NCBI GenBank assembly: GCA_040779335.1
Contig: JBFONV010000005.1
Span: forward strand, 248,001-312,000
Direction: 5' to 3'
Source: JBFONV01 sp040779335
GTDB taxonomy: Bacteria > Pseudomonadota > Gammaproteobacteria > Enterobacterales > Alteromonadaceae
DNA: 64,000 nucleotides
A program made the translations under genes and the position numbers. This document shows, piece by piece, positions 44,988-54,994 of this stretch. The notes under the pieces were generated by a model. The model saw nothing but the letters and a program-made list of their open reading frames with translations, made no database searches and was not told where the DNA came from. The number at the start of each line of letters is the position of its first letter. The stretch's first letter is position 1.

Positions 44988-45848
44988 TTATAAATATTCA
45001 ATAAAAATACCAAAGAAAACAATCAAGCCAACTAGATGGTTATTGAGAAATGCTTGAAAACATTTGTCTCGGTCTCTCTCAAAGATCAATATTTGCTGAT
45101 AACAGAACAGTCCAGCACAGATGATCAAGCTCAACTGGAAAGGCCAACCAAAAGCCAGTAACTCCCCCACTTGAAATAACAACGCTAACGTTATTAGCTG
45201 TAATATCCCCACGACACGTTTGTCAAATTGGCCGAATAAAATTGCCGTTGATTTAACACCGATTAATAAATCATCATCGCGATCGACCATGGCGTACATA
45301 GTATCGTAAGCCACTGTCCACAATAAATTAGCCGCAAAGAGTAACCACGCCTCCAACGGAATTTCACCTTTAGCCTCGGAAAATGCCATGATCATCCCCC
45401 AGCTAAATGCTGCCCCTAACACTACTTGAGGCAAGTGAGTGAATCGTTTCATAAACGGGTAAAGTGTCGCTAACGCAACGCCGATCAGTGATAACTTGAT
45501 GGTGTACGCACTTAATGTCAGCACTAAAAGCAAAGCGATGAACAGCAGTAATACAAATAATGCTATTGCTTCTTTACTACTCAATGTACCTGAAACTAGC
45601 GGGCGATGTTGGGTTCTTTTCACTTGACCATCAACATGACGATCAGCGAAGTCATTAATCACACACCCAGCGCTTCGCATGACAAATACACCTAAGGTAA
45701 AGACCAACAGCAAGTGGATATTAGGAAAACCATCCGATGCCACCCATAGTGCCCAATACGTTGGCCACAACAATAAGTAGGTGCCGATAGGTTTATCCAT
45801 GCGAGTGATCGATTTCACCGCTGTTAATTTATTGATCAGTGTGGTCAT
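44988..45848 (-). CDS. ubiA: 4-hydroxybenzoate polyprenyltransferase UbiA
   Basis: A 286-residue membrane prenyltransferase that attaches the polyprenyl chain to 4-hydroxybenzoate in ubiquinone synthesis. Two aspartate-rich motifs are visible: NDFADRHVDGQVKRT near 65-80 and DTMYAMVDRDDDLL near 185-200, together with eight or nine membrane helices. RPLVSGTLSSKEA is typical of the family. It overlaps ubiC by four bases, so the ubiC-ubiA order is one operon. Confidence 0.96.
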   Translation of the reverse strand: MTTLINKLTAVKSITRMDKPIGTYLLLWPTYWALWVASDGFPNIHLLLVFTLGVFVMRSAGCVINDFADRHVDGQVKRTQHRPLVSGTLSSKEAIALFVLLLFIALLLVLTLSAYTIKLSLIGVALATLYPFMKRFTHLPQVVLGAAFSWGMIMAFSEAKGEIPLEAWLLFAANLLWTVAYDTMYAMVDRDDDLLIGVKSTAILFGQFDKRVVGILQLITLALLFQVGELLAFGWPFQLSLIICAGLFCYQQILIFERDRDKCFQAFLNNHLVGLIVFFGIFIEYL

Positions 45849-46435
45849 GAGGATAACGACATATTCTGGTAAGCAAATGAACCGGGTAAAAACACTTCGG
45901 CGACCATAAGAGGCTTATTATTAAGTACAAATACCGAGCGGCGTCCCCACATAGACTCTGTTAATGGTAACGCTAACTGTTGAACTAAAGAGGCAACATT
46001 ACTTTGACGATCAAAAGAGGCCAAAGAAATAGATTTACGGATCAAATTCGTATGATTAAAAAGCACTTGTCCTAAAGACTGATTACCTAAATGGGCGAGT
46101 TGTTGCTGTTCCCCAGTCAAGCTCGTTAACGGCAATAAACTACGGGCAAAAACTTGAGGAACACCATCACAATACAACAGCACTTCCCTCACTAAGACTT
46201 CTTCACCCGCCTTAATATCTTTATTAGACTCCTTTATATCACACTGTTCGATACGCTGACCAAGTACGCTGATATGAAAACTATCGCAATGCTGTTTTAA
46301 ACGTGCGGTCAGAGAATTACGATCGAGTAACCAATCGAGTAGTGAGTGACTCAGAGAAAACTGTGACGGATGATGCCATTGGGCTTTCAAGTCAACAGGA
46401 AATAACGGGTGATGTTCTTGCATATAATCAGACAA
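45845..46435 (-). CDS. ubiC: Chorismate lyase UbiC
   Basis: A 196-residue enzyme that forms 4-hydroxybenzoate and pyruvate from chorismate. The family motifs QWHHPSQFSLSHSLLDWLLDR at the N-terminus, VLVREVLLYCDGVPQVFARSL and SMWGRRSVFVLNNKPLMVAE near the end are seen as separated segments, with the Arg and Glu residues expected in the buried product site. It precedes ubiA with a four-base overlap. Confidence 0.93.
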   Translation of the reverse strand: MSDYMQEHHPLFPVDLKAQWHHPSQFSLSHSLLDWLLDRNSLTARLKQHCDSFHISVLGQRIEQCDIKESNKDIKAGEEVLVREVLLYCDGVPQVFARSLLPLTSLTGEQQQLAHLGNQSLGQVLFNHTNLIRKSISLASFDRQSNVASLVQQLALPLTESMWGRRSVFVLNNKPLMVAEVFLPGSFAYQNMSLSS

Positions 46436-46734
46436 TGTATTTCAAACCTGCGTATCATATCAGGCTTTAAACACTAATAAAAAATAGATTCACAAGGTTT
46501 TACCATTTTGTTGGGCTAGGGAAGAAAACATAGATTTACCTTGAGTAATAACTATTTCTGATACCCATATCCCGCCATCCTCTCAACAAAGAAGCATTTA
46601 GTCGTTAAAACTCAAAAATAACCTATTCGCACACTTTTTTAGTATTTTTCATTATTCTGCAATAAAAAATTTATTTTTCAGGTTATTATATAACTTATCA
46701 ACTAAATTACTGACGTAACTCAAGAGTGTTTACC
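46436..46734. other. Divergent intergenic region, ubiC / FliL-like gene
   Basis: About 300 AT-rich bases with no supported ORF. It should hold promoters for both divergent units. No clear operator or repeat was seen. Confidence 0.45.
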
Positions 46735-47118
46735 ATGATGAAAATGCCGATCGTATTGCTATGTTGCTTATTTGCTTTTTCAAATGTAAAAGCAGCAGAA
46801 TATGCATACTATGGCTTTGAGCCTGATATTATCACTAATTATGTGACGGTAAAAAAACAAATGGGTTATGTCCGTATTACCGTTGAACTCATGATAGAAG
46901 ACGGCAACAATTTTGAAGTGGTAGAGCATCATGCGCCATTGTTGCGCGACGCCATTATCAATATTATTGGCCAGCAACCCGAAGCCAAAATAAAATCTAT
47001 CAATGGCCGACACGAAATTCAAAGTTTGTGTGAAAATCAGGTAAAAAATCTTTTAACCAAAGAAACGGGCAAACCTCTGATCAAAAAATTACTATTCACA
47101 CAATGGCTAGATAATTAA
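46735..47118 (+). CDS. FliL-like periplasmic protein
   Basis: The ATG at 46735 is used in place of an in-frame GTG nine bases upstream; AAGAG lies at a good distance. The 127-residue product has a signal peptide (KMPIVLLCCLFAFSNVKA, then AEYAYYGF) and a FliL domain (NYVTVKKQMGYVRITVELMI, APLLRDAIINIIGQQ, LLTKETGKPLI). Unlike flagellar FliL, no N-terminal cytoplasmic region is visible and no flagellar genes are nearby. A stand-alone FliL-like gene beside ubiC occurs in related gammaproteobacteria, by my recollection. The role is unknown. Confidence 0.78.
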   Translation: MMKMPIVLLCCLFAFSNVKAAEYAYYGFEPDIITNYVTVKKQMGYVRITVELMIEDGNNFEVVEHHAPLLRDAIINIIGQQPEAKIKSINGRHEIQSLCENQVKNLLTKETGKPLIKKLLFTQWLDN

Positions 47119-47138
47119 ATTGCTAGAGTCTGTTAGTT

Positions 47139-47996
47139 TTAATCTTTTGCTGTTTTTATATTTAAAAAAGCTAACACACAACCACTGATCAAACCAAGTA
47201 AATGAGCAGTATTTGCCATATCAAAAGGTAGTACCTCGGTATAACCAAGTAACAACCAAAACAACAAAATACCGATAATTGGCTTAGATAGCGTTAAGCC
47301 CTTCTTCGGAGCTAACCAGCCGTACCACCAAACATATCCGACTAAACCGTATACCACGCCAGAAAGTCCACCAAAGTTTTCACCCGCAACAATAAATTGG
47401 CCAACATTAGAGAGTATTGCTGAAACGAAGAATAAATTGAGCAATGCACCTTTGCCTAAAGCCTTTTCAATACTGCCACCCAGTTGCCACCACCACATGG
47501 TATTAAAGACAATATGCAACCAAGAAAAATGAAAGAAAGCGGGACCTATAATACGATAAGGTGCCTGTAAAAATTCATCTAGTGAAAGCTCTTGGTAAAA
47601 ACGTATGCTATAAAATATCTCATTTGCCCAACCGGCTAAACTAGCAAAAAACACCAACCAACATGCAATAAAAACCACTAAGGTGACCAAACCCGCATGC
47701 GCTAAAAATTGCTGACGAAAGCTTTGTAACAAAGGGGGATGAGCACTAGATACTTGACTAACATCGCCATGCTGCCAAGCTGCCTGCTGATATTTAGGGT
47801 GATAAGGTTGCTGTATAAAAGCATCGAACTCTTGTTTTGCCTGCGCTAGCTGATGTTCTAAACAGCAAATAACATAGCCGCAATCCTCTTCGCGAATACG
47901 CGCATCTATCTGCACGCTCTTGAGGTAATTGGTAAATAATAGCGCAATGTTATGTTGATCTACTTTTACTAACGGCGTTAAGTGCTCTTCCGTCAT
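47139..47996 (-). CDS. glpG: Rhomboid intramembrane serine protease GlpG
   Basis: A 285-residue protease with a cytoplasmic N-terminal domain (about 1-90) and six membrane helices. The catalytic Ser is in FGGLSGVVYGLVGY and the His in NTAHLLGLISG; the HFSWLHIVFNTMWWWQLG segment of helix 2 is typical. Its ATG overlaps the glpE stop by one base, giving the usual glpE-glpG order. The glp regulon repressor gene is not adjacent. Confidence 0.95.
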   Translation of the reverse strand: MTEEHLTPLVKVDQHNIALLFTNYLKSVQIDARIREEDCGYVICCLEHQLAQAKQEFDAFIQQPYHPKYQQAAWQHGDVSQVSSAHPPLLQSFRQQFLAHAGLVTLVVFIACWLVFFASLAGWANEIFYSIRFYQELSLDEFLQAPYRIIGPAFFHFSWLHIVFNTMWWWQLGGSIEKALGKGALLNLFFVSAILSNVGQFIVAGENFGGLSGVVYGLVGYVWWYGWLAPKKGLTLSKPIIGILLFWLLLGYTEVLPFDMANTAHLLGLISGCVLAFLNIKTAKD

Positions 47997-48328
47997 TAAT
48001 TTTCAATCTCACGCGGATAGGCAAGTTGCCACTGGCTAAAACCACCATCGAGAGAATAAACGTCAGTAAAGTCCTGACTGATTAAAAACTGCGCCGCTTG
48101 CTGGCTAGAATTACCATGGTAGCAACACACAACGACGGGAGCGTCAAAATCTGCTGTCCGCAAAAATTCTGATAAGCTCTCGTTACTCAAATGAATAGCA
48201 CCCGGAATATGATGAGCCTGAAATGAAGCTGGATCGCGTATATCAACAATAACAGGGGCATCTTCAGCCATTAAATCATGTAGTTGACTAATGTGCATAT
48301 GTTTAAAACCAGCTTCATTTTGTGACAT
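47996..48328 (-). CDS. glpE: Thiosulfate sulfurtransferase GlpE (single-domain rhodanese)
   Basis: A 110-residue rhodanese. The active-site loop is VVCCYHGNSSQQAA, with Cys as the sulfur acceptor followed by a six-residue loop, and the N-terminal region has VIVDIRDPASFQAHHIPGA. It transfers sulfane sulfur from thiosulfate to cyanide or thiols. It lies between tdh and glpG, close to both, so a kbl-tdh-glpE-glpG transcript is possible. Confidence 0.94.
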   Translation of the reverse strand: MSQNEAGFKHMHISQLHDLMAEDAPVIVDIRDPASFQAHHIPGAIHLSNESLSEFLRTADFDAPVVVCCYHGNSSQQAAQFLISQDFTDVYSLDGGFSQWQLAYPREIEN

Positions 48329-48331
48329 TGA

Positions 48332-49360
48332 TTACGACTCCCAATTTAAAATAACTTTGCCTGACTGCCCTGAACGCATAATATCAAAACCTTGCTGAAA
48401 ATCATCAATATCAAAATGATGAGTAATAACTGGGGTTAAATCTAACCCTGATTGGATCAAACTCGCCATTTTATACCATGTTTCAAACATTTCACGGCCA
48501 TAAATACCTTTAATGGTTAATCCCTTAAAGATAACTTTACTCCAATCAATTGCCATCTCACCGCCTGGTATGCCCAACATAGCAATTTTTCCGCCGTTAT
48601 TCATATTTTCAAGCATATCGGTAAACGCCATTGGTACCCCTGACATTTCCATACCAACATCAAAGCCTTCAGTCATGCCCAGTTCAGCCATAACATCACT
48701 GAGTTTTTCTTTACTGACATCTACGGCTCTTGTTGCGCCCATTTTACGGGCTAAATCCAGACGGTATTCATTAACATCAGTAATAACTACATGACGTGCA
48801 CCGACATGTTTAGCGACGGCCGCCGCCATAATGCCAATAGGTCCTGCGCCAGTGATCAGCACATCTTCACCTACTAGATCAAACGATAAAGCGGTATGGA
48901 CAGCATTACCAAACGGGTCAAAAATCGCTGCCAAATCATCTGATATTTCATCAGGAAGTTTGAACGCGTTATACGCAGGGATAACTAAGTATTCGGCAAA
49001 CGATCCGGCGCGATCAACCCCAACACCGACGGTATTACGACAAAGATGAGTACGACCACCGCGACAATTACGGCAATGACCGCAGGTAATATGCCCTTCG
49101 CCCGAAACGCGATCCCCTATTGCAAAGCCTTTGACTTCTTGTCCGATACCAACAACTTCACCAGCATATTCATGACCAACCACCATAGGGACGGGAATAG
49201 TTTTTTGCGACCATTCATCCCAGTTATAAATGTGGATATCAGTACCACAAATGGCGGTTTTTTTAATTTTAATAAGTAAATCGTTATGACCTAACTTAGG
49301 CTTTTGCGATTGAGTCATCCAAATGCCGGGTTCAGCCTTTAATTTTGCTAATGATTTCAT
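48332..49360 (-). CDS. tdh: L-threonine 3-dehydrogenase
   Basis: A 342-residue zinc alcohol dehydrogenase that oxidises threonine to 2-amino-3-oxobutyrate. Catalytic zinc ligands are in KTAICGTDIHIYNWDEW and GHEYAGEVV, the structural zinc has four Cys in CGHCRNCRGGRTHLCR, and the NAD motif is GAGPIGIMAA. The product is used by Kbl, whose gene is eight bases upstream in the same direction. Confidence 0.96.
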   Translation of the reverse strand: MKSLAKLKAEPGIWMTQSQKPKLGHNDLLIKIKKTAICGTDIHIYNWDEWSQKTIPVPMVVGHEYAGEVVGIGQEVKGFAIGDRVSGEGHITCGHCRNCRGGRTHLCRNTVGVGVDRAGSFAEYLVIPAYNAFKLPDEISDDLAAIFDPFGNAVHTALSFDLVGEDVLITGAGPIGIMAAAVAKHVGARHVVITDVNEYRLDLARKMGATRAVDVSKEKLSDVMAELGMTEGFDVGMEMSGVPMAFTDMLENMNNGGKIAMLGIPGGEMAIDWSKVIFKGLTIKGIYGREMFETWYKMASLIQSGLDLTPVITHHFDIDDFQQGFDIMRSGQSGKVILNWES

Positions 49361-49368
49361 CGCATTTC

Positions 49369-50577
49369 CTACCCAATTAACTTCATGTCTTTACCAATAC
49401 GCACAAATGCTGTTATCGCTTTATCTAATTGCTCTTTAGTATGCGCCGCTGATATTTGTGTGCGAATACGTGCCTGCCCTTTGGGTACAACAGGAAATGA
49501 GAAGCCTATCACGTAAATACCTTCTTTTAACAAACGGTTAGCCATATCACTAGCGACCTTAGCATCACCAAGCATTACTGGCACTATGGCATGATCAGCA
49601 CCCGCACAAGTAAAACCCGCTGCTTCCATATTCGAGCGGAAATAGGCGGCATTTTCTTTTAACGTTTTACGCAAATCATCACCATTAGCCAATAATTCCA
49701 ATACTTTAATTGAAGCATTAACGATTGCTGGAGCTAATGAATTAGAAAATAAATAAGGACGTGAACGCTGACGTAGCCATTCAATGACTTCTTTTTTACC
49801 CGAGGTATAACCACCTGAAGCGCCACCCATGGCTTTACCTAAGGTACCAGTGATCAAATCTACACGCCCCATAACCTCGCAATATTCATGACTACCGCGC
49901 CCTTGTTCGCCAACAAAACCCACCGCGTGAGAATCGTCAACCATCACTAATGCGTTGTATTTATCTGCTAGATCACATACCGCTTTAAGATTGGCGATAA
50001 CACCGTCCATGGAAAATACGCCATCGGTAGCAATTAATTTAAAGCGCGCACCAGCTTCATCTGCGGCAATTAATTGCGCTTCTAAGTCAGCCGCATCGTT
50101 ATTGGCGTATCGGTAGCGTTTAGCTTTACATAAACGCACCCCATCAATAATAGATGCGTGATTCAATGCATCACTAATAACGGCGTCTTCAGGCCCTAAT
50201 ATAGTCTCAAATAGCCCCGCATTGGCATCAAAACAAGAAGAGTACAAAATAGTATCTTCCATGCCTAAAAATACACTTAATTTTTGCTCTAGAGTTTTAT
50301 GAATATCTTGGGTACCACAAATAAACCGCACTGAGGCCATACCAAAACCATGTTCATCCAACCCTGCTTTTGCCGCTTCAATCAGCGTAGGGTGATTAGC
50401 TAACCCTAGGTAATTATTCGCACAAAAATTAATCACTTGTTCACCGGTACTCACTGCTATGGCAGCTTGTTGGGCTGTAGTGATCACACGTTCAGCTTTA
50501 TATAAGCCGTCATTTTTCACTTGATCAATTTGGTCTTGCAAGTAAGCATAAAAAGTTGATGAGCTAGTTGATGACAT
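49369..50577 (-). CDS. kbl: 2-amino-3-ketobutyrate CoA ligase (glycine C-acetyltransferase)
   Basis: A 402-residue PLP enzyme of the alpha-oxoamine synthase family that cleaves 2-amino-3-oxobutyrate with CoA to glycine and acetyl-CoA. The PLP lysine is in TGTLGKAMGGASGGY, preceded by VDDSHAVGFVGEQGRG, and ANNYLGLANHP is at the N-terminus. A GAGG ribosome binding site is present. With tdh it forms the threonine-to-glycine pathway and feeds acetyl-CoA. Confidence 0.96.
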   Translation of the reverse strand: MSSTSSSTFYAYLQDQIDQVKNDGLYKAERVITTAQQAAIAVSTGEQVINFCANNYLGLANHPTLIEAAKAGLDEHGFGMASVRFICGTQDIHKTLEQKLSVFLGMEDTILYSSCFDANAGLFETILGPEDAVISDALNHASIIDGVRLCKAKRYRYANNDAADLEAQLIAADEAGARFKLIATDGVFSMDGVIANLKAVCDLADKYNALVMVDDSHAVGFVGEQGRGSHEYCEVMGRVDLITGTLGKAMGGASGGYTSGKKEVIEWLRQRSRPYLFSNSLAPAIVNASIKVLELLANGDDLRKTLKENAAYFRSNMEAAGFTCAGADHAIVPVMLGDAKVASDMANRLLKEGIYVIGFSFPVVPKGQARIRTQISAAHTKEQLDKAITAFVRIGKDMKLIG

Positions 50578-50828
50578 AGGCGCCTCAGTTACGAAATAAG
50601 TGGGTATAAGTATATGCCAAAGAATACGACTTAAAACGTTATACGCTTTGGCTAAAAATTGGCGCTATTGTACGCCATTATTTCTTTGGGTACAGTCCGA
50701 TGAGATCGGAATATGTCTTACAGGTGTAAACTTTCGTTTAACTTAACAAAATAAGACTAATTTATATTCCAAAGTAACTTGCCAATACAGAATTGAACAA
50801 GTCGTTTGCCCATATAGCAAAACGAGGG

Positions 50829-51632
50829 CTAATTATTAAAATTGGCACTGATCCAATAGTTAATATCATCCGCAAGATAGTCATCATGATGTAATAATGA
50901 ATAAGCAGAACGACTGCCTTTAAAAATTTGAAACTTAGAGCGTTTATCACCATTCCAATTAAATAATTCCAATGAAATTTTATGTGTTTCTAGGTCTTGA
51001 GCCGAATTAATAAAATAAGCAGGAATATCAAATAAGTTTTTAAAACGTTCTTTTTCAACATAATTCATTTGAGGCGAAATCATAACAAAACTATTTACTC
51101 GCATTTTCTCTGCCAATGACACCGCTTGTACCGCAGAGCAACCACTAGCAACCACTGACACCTCTTTATCGCGATTCACTTTTGAACGTAGAAAATGATA
51201 TGCCGACAACACATCATTACTCCAATAAGACATTAAGATGCTGATTTCATTTTGATAATCGACGATGTTTCTGGTTTTGGTTTTAATTTTTTGTCGGGAG
51301 AATTCTTCCGAGACACTTTTGCCATAGCCTCTAAAGTCCATCGCTAAGGCATGGATACCGCTGGCGGCTAGCCGTTCACTGAGTGCTTGATAACTCTTGC
51401 TATCATGTTTGCAATCATGAAGTAGCAATACCCCTGCGCCATTTTTAGCCCCAGAATAATAACGACCACTAAGTAGAAAACTGTCTTCAGCAGTAAAATT
51501 AACTTCTTGCTCTTTTGCGACTTTATCCGCAACTTGCTCGGCGGCGCGAACCCCGCTGACTTGCATTACGGTAAAACCAAGCAAAAACAACAGCAACATT
51601 AGTGAAGAAAATTTATGTGATTGAATATTCAT
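50829..51632 (-). CDS. Exported alpha/beta hydrolase
   Basis: A 267-residue protein with an N-terminal signal or anchor (LMLLLFLLGFTVMQVSGVRA). The hydrolase fold is seen in GVLLLHDCKHDSKSYQAL, ALAMDFRGYGKS, the probable nucleophile in VVASGCSAVQAVSL, an acid in INSAQDLETHK, and a His in SLLHHDDYLADDI. It resembles dienelactone-hydrolase-like or serine aminopeptidase-like enzymes. The substrate is unknown. It stands alone between kbl and waaA, with about 250 empty bases on the kbl side. Confidence 0.75.
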   Translation of the reverse strand: MNIQSHKFSSLMLLLFLLGFTVMQVSGVRAAEQVADKVAKEQEVNFTAEDSFLLSGRYYSGAKNGAGVLLLHDCKHDSKSYQALSERLAASGIHALAMDFRGYGKSVSEEFSRQKIKTKTRNIVDYQNEISILMSYWSNDVLSAYHFLRSKVNRDKEVSVVASGCSAVQAVSLAEKMRVNSFVMISPQMNYVEKERFKNLFDIPAYFINSAQDLETHKISLELFNWNGDKRSKFQIFKGSRSAYSLLHHDDYLADDINYWISANFNN

Positions 51633-51803
51633 AGGCTGACAAATAACTCAAAACTGATAACTACCCTATAAGCGAAGATAGCAAAATCTTATCTCTTTGG
51701 GTATTGATATTGAGCAATGGTTATAATCCCAATAGAACTAATTAACTCACTTGGTATTATCAGGTGACAAGGTATTGGTTATACTCTCGATATTCGATGA
51801 CGC

Positions 51804-53120
51804 TTGAGTCTTACCGTGAAAAATTTTTTATCATTATTATGCTATCGAGTTTTCTTTTTAGCTTTATTACCCGTTTTACTGATCGTTTTTATTGTTCGTT
51901 CCATTAACCACAGTGATTATCGCCATCGTCTCTCTGAGCGATTAGGCATTTTACCCAAAGGTATAAGCGGCGGTGGCATTGTCATTCATGCCGCCAGTGT
52001 TGGTGAAGTTATTGCCATAAAAGCGTTTGTCGAAAAGGTACTCATTGCTTATCCTGAGATACCAATAACCGTCACCACGTTTACGCCTACTGGCTCTGAA
52101 CAAGTGAAAAAATTCTGGGGTGAGCGTGTTCAGCATTGTTATTTTCCACTTGATGTCTTTTGCTGTTCATGGCTATTTTTAAACAAACTTCGCCCCCAGG
52201 CGCTTGTGATCATGGAAACGGAACTTTGGCCAAATATTATCGCGCAAGCCGCTGATCGAAACATAAAATTACTGCTCATCAATGCCCGCTTATCCGAGCG
52301 CTCTTGCAGACGTTATAAAAAGCTCGCTCATTTAGTCACCCCAACCATCAAACGCTTTGACAAAATACTGGCTCAAAGCGATGAAAATCGTAATAACTAT
52401 CTGGCATTAGGTGCACAGCAACAGCAATGCGTGAACTCTGGTAACTTAAAATTCGATATAGCCAGTAATCAATCCATTGCAGAAAAGCAGCATGAGCTAG
52501 CGCAATATCTAGCGAGTGATAGGCCTATTTGGCTGGTAGCGAGTACCCACCCTGGCGATGAGGAAATTGTATTAGCCGCCTATAAAGCCATAATAAAGCA
52601 TTTCCCAACACTACTATTGATCATGGTGCCTCGACATCCCGAACGTTTCACGGCCGTCGCCAAGCTTTGTCAATCAAAGCAACTATCCTTCGTGCGCCGC
52701 AGTGAAAAAGAACAGGTGACCGACAATACCCAAATATGGTTATTCGACACCCTAGGTGAGCTAATGCCTGCTTTTTCGCTTGCCAGCATTGTCACTATGG
52801 GCGGCAGCTTTAGTGATATTGGAGGGCATAACCCTCTTGAACCTGCGCTATTTAAAAAGCCAATTATCGTTGGTCCTGATATGAGCAATTTTAACGAAGT
52901 CCTTGAACAGTTATTTGCTAAGAAAGGCGTAATTCAACTAACAAATAAGCAAGATATAACCACTGAATTACCTCATGTAGTTCAACAACTGTTGCAAGAC
53001 CATCAACTGGCAACATCGACCGGTGAAAATGCCTATACTGTGGTGCAAGACAATCAAGGCGCGAGTGAAAAATCGTTACTTGCGCTGCAAGCGCTTATGA
53101 ATAACACTACCACTAGTTGA
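51804..53120 (+). CDS. waaA: 3-deoxy-D-manno-octulosonic acid transferase WaaA (KdtA)
   Basis: A GT30 transferase of up to 438 residues that adds Kdo to lipid A precursor at the inner membrane. An N-terminal membrane anchor (FLALLPVLLIVFIV) is followed by the family motifs IVIHAASVGEVIA, TVTTFTPTGSEQVK, METELWPNIIAQA and IVTMGGSFSDIGGHNPLEPA. The start may be TTG at 51804 or GTG at 51816; neither has a strong ribosome binding site. Related LPS genes and coaD-mutM lie downstream. Confidence 0.94.
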   Translation: MSLTVKNFLSLLCYRVFFLALLPVLLIVFIVRSINHSDYRHRLSERLGILPKGISGGGIVIHAASVGEVIAIKAFVEKVLIAYPEIPITVTTFTPTGSEQVKKFWGERVQHCYFPLDVFCCSWLFLNKLRPQALVIMETELWPNIIAQAADRNIKLLLINARLSERSCRRYKKLAHLVTPTIKRFDKILAQSDENRNNYLALGAQQQQCVNSGNLKFDIASNQSIAEKQHELAQYLASDRPIWLVASTHPGDEEIVLAAYKAIIKHFPTLLLIMVPRHPERFTAVAKLCQSKQLSFVRRSEKEQVTDNTQIWLFDTLGELMPAFSLASIVTMGGSFSDIGGHNPLEPALFKKPIIVGPDMSNFNEVLEQLFAKKGVIQLTNKQDITTELPHVVQQLLQDHQLATSTGENAYTVVQDNQGASEKSLLALQALMNNTTTS

Positions 53121-53279
53121 TTTTTATTCGACTTCATTAGGATAACCTTCTATTCCCCCTTGAATGGGTATCTATTAAGGCGCTTAACTACTTATTGCCA
53201 GGCAATGATGGTGGATTTATTTTATGGTTTCCAATTTTCGTCTATTATTTACACTATGTAAGATTATAAGGTTCAGTGA

Positions 53280-54164
53280 ATGAAACAGTTTTGTACTTGG
53301 GTATTTTTTATCTTAGCCAGCTCGGTTGCTTTTGCTGAAGAGCAGATCGTATGGCTAACTGACAATAAAGATGATATATCCTTTCTGAAAACGAATAACT
53401 TTCATTCAATTGGCACAGACACCGTTAATTTAGTATTAAATCAACTCAAAGGTTTTGAGTTGACACTGAAAGTAGCGTCAGTTTCAAGAATGGATGAGCA
53501 ATTAAAAAGCACAACCAACACCTGTGTCTCTAATCGAATAAAAACCCCAAGCAGAGCTGAATTAAATGAATTTAGCCTTCCCGTTAATATGCATCCATCA
53601 CCAAAACTGTACTTTTATGCCGATGCAGTTCGTTTACCTGAAAGCGTCATTGAAAATGGAGCATTAACTTCATTGTCTCGTTTAATGGAGTACAATCCAG
53701 ATAAAAAAATAGCATTGGTTGAAAATGTTTCTTACGGTGAAGAAATAGATAGACAATTGCAAAGTTTAGACGACAAATATCTCACGTTTTTGAATGTCGA
53801 TAATCGATTTGACGCGACCTTTAAACTATTTTTTCAGCGTTTAGTCGATTTTACTATCGATTACCCTTCAGAGATGAAAGTTCAATTAGCAAAACATAGC
53901 AATACAGAGAAGCTTAGTTCTATTGGTTTTTCAACCAGCAAGGGCTATGTACTTAGCCATATCGCTTGCAGTAAATCAGCAACAGGCGCGGCATTTATTG
54001 CTGCCGTAAATAATGCACTTATAAACTTATATAGCACAGAGCATTTATTAGCTGCACATTTACGCTATATAGACAAAAGTTCAACTTTAAGTTTCACCAA
54101 AGACTTTAAGCAGGTCTTTAAGCCCATTGAAATAAGCAACACGGTAATAACTGCTAACAAGTAG
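53280..54164 (+). CDS. Secreted protein, weakly similar to periplasmic solute-binding proteins
   Basis: A 294-residue product with a signal peptide ending at about 19 (ILASSVAFA, then EEQIVWL). The layout (an early acidic WLTDNKDD, then a two-lobe alpha/beta pattern, KIALVENVSYGEEIDR near the middle) suggests the bacterial type 3 extracellular solute-binding fold often seen in uncharacterised proteobacterial proteins. No transporter genes adjoin it. An AAGG site precedes the start. A binding or sensory role is an inference. Confidence 0.6.
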   Translation: MKQFCTWVFFILASSVAFAEEQIVWLTDNKDDISFLKTNNFHSIGTDTVNLVLNQLKGFELTLKVASVSRMDEQLKSTTNTCVSNRIKTPSRAELNEFSLPVNMHPSPKLYFYADAVRLPESVIENGALTSLSRLMEYNPDKKIALVENVSYGEEIDRQLQSLDDKYLTFLNVDNRFDATFKLFFQRLVDFTIDYPSEMKVQLAKHSNTEKLSSIGFSTSKGYVLSHIACSKSATGAAFIAAVNNALINLYSTEHLLAAHLRYIDKSSTLSFTKDFKQVFKPIEISNTVITANK

Positions 54165-54259
54165 CAAGGATGAGTTATAGGTAATGAATGGGAGTCTATC
54201 GGTAGGGGAAACCTAACAATTTAACTTTCAATGATGGATGGCTTTCATAAAATATAAAA

Positions 54260-54931
54260 CTATACGTTTTGCGCGAGTTTTTTGTCGAGTTGTTTGATTT
54301 TACTTGCAAGCAATTTAGATGCCTCAGAAAAAGTTAAATGTCGAAATTTGATTGACGATAAAATCGTTTTTATTAAAGAAATTTCTGCTGTGATTTCTTC
54401 TATTTTTTCCATATCAACCGCAACACTTTTAATAAAGGACTCTTTTGTATCAGCCTTCCAGTTTAGCTCACTATCCGCGTCACTCATTTTCGCGATACAC
54501 CAAATAGTCATTAATTGCTCAACCTGACTTAATACCAACTCGCCAATGCGAATAGTCTCTATATCAAGCAAATGATAGCGATCACACAAATCTCGACTGA
54601 AATTTGCCGACAGTTCCTGGACACGTTGAAAAGGATTGTTGGCTATGGACTGATGAATGATTTCTTGTTCGGCATTTTTCAAATGTGCTAATAACTCAAT
54701 ACCACTTTTTATTTCTGTGGCAATACTTCGTGAATATTTAGAAAACAATTGCCGCGTATTTTCTCTGAGTTTTTTATATCTCATATATTCACGGCGCCGA
54801 CGCAGTGCTTCTAAACCAACAAAAATAATGATTAACTCAACAATCATACCGGCAAACTCTATTGTCACTCCTGACAATAGATCGCAATCGGTTATCCAAG
54901 GAATAAAAGATATGCTGCACTGTTCTATCAT
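54260..54931 (-). CDS. Membrane-anchored coiled-coil protein of unknown function (223 aa)
   Basis: The ATG at 54931, with AGGTGG close upstream, is preferred over one 21 bases earlier. One membrane helix (VTIEFAGMIVELIIIFVGLEA, about 22-42) is followed by a basic stretch (LRRRREYMRYKKLREN) and about 180 mostly helical residues, in keeping with a cytoplasmic domain. Cys residues occur at the N-terminus (EQCSIS, TDCDLL). No family is recognised. It lies between a secreted-protein gene and the family 9 glycosyltransferase gene. Confidence 0.55.
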   Translation of the reverse strand: MIEQCSISFIPWITDCDLLSGVTIEFAGMIVELIIIFVGLEALRRRREYMRYKKLRENTRQLFSKYSRSIATEIKSGIELLAHLKNAEQEIIHQSIANNPFQRVQELSANFSRDLCDRYHLLDIETIRIGELVLSQVEQLMTIWCIAKMSDADSELNWKADTKESFIKSVAVDMEKIEEITAEISLIKTILSSIKFRHLTFSEASKLLASKIKQLDKKLAQNV

Positions 54932-54994
54932 GGTGCCACCTATTAGCTTCACTTAAATCAAACAGTAATTGATTTTAAATAAATAAAAATGCAC

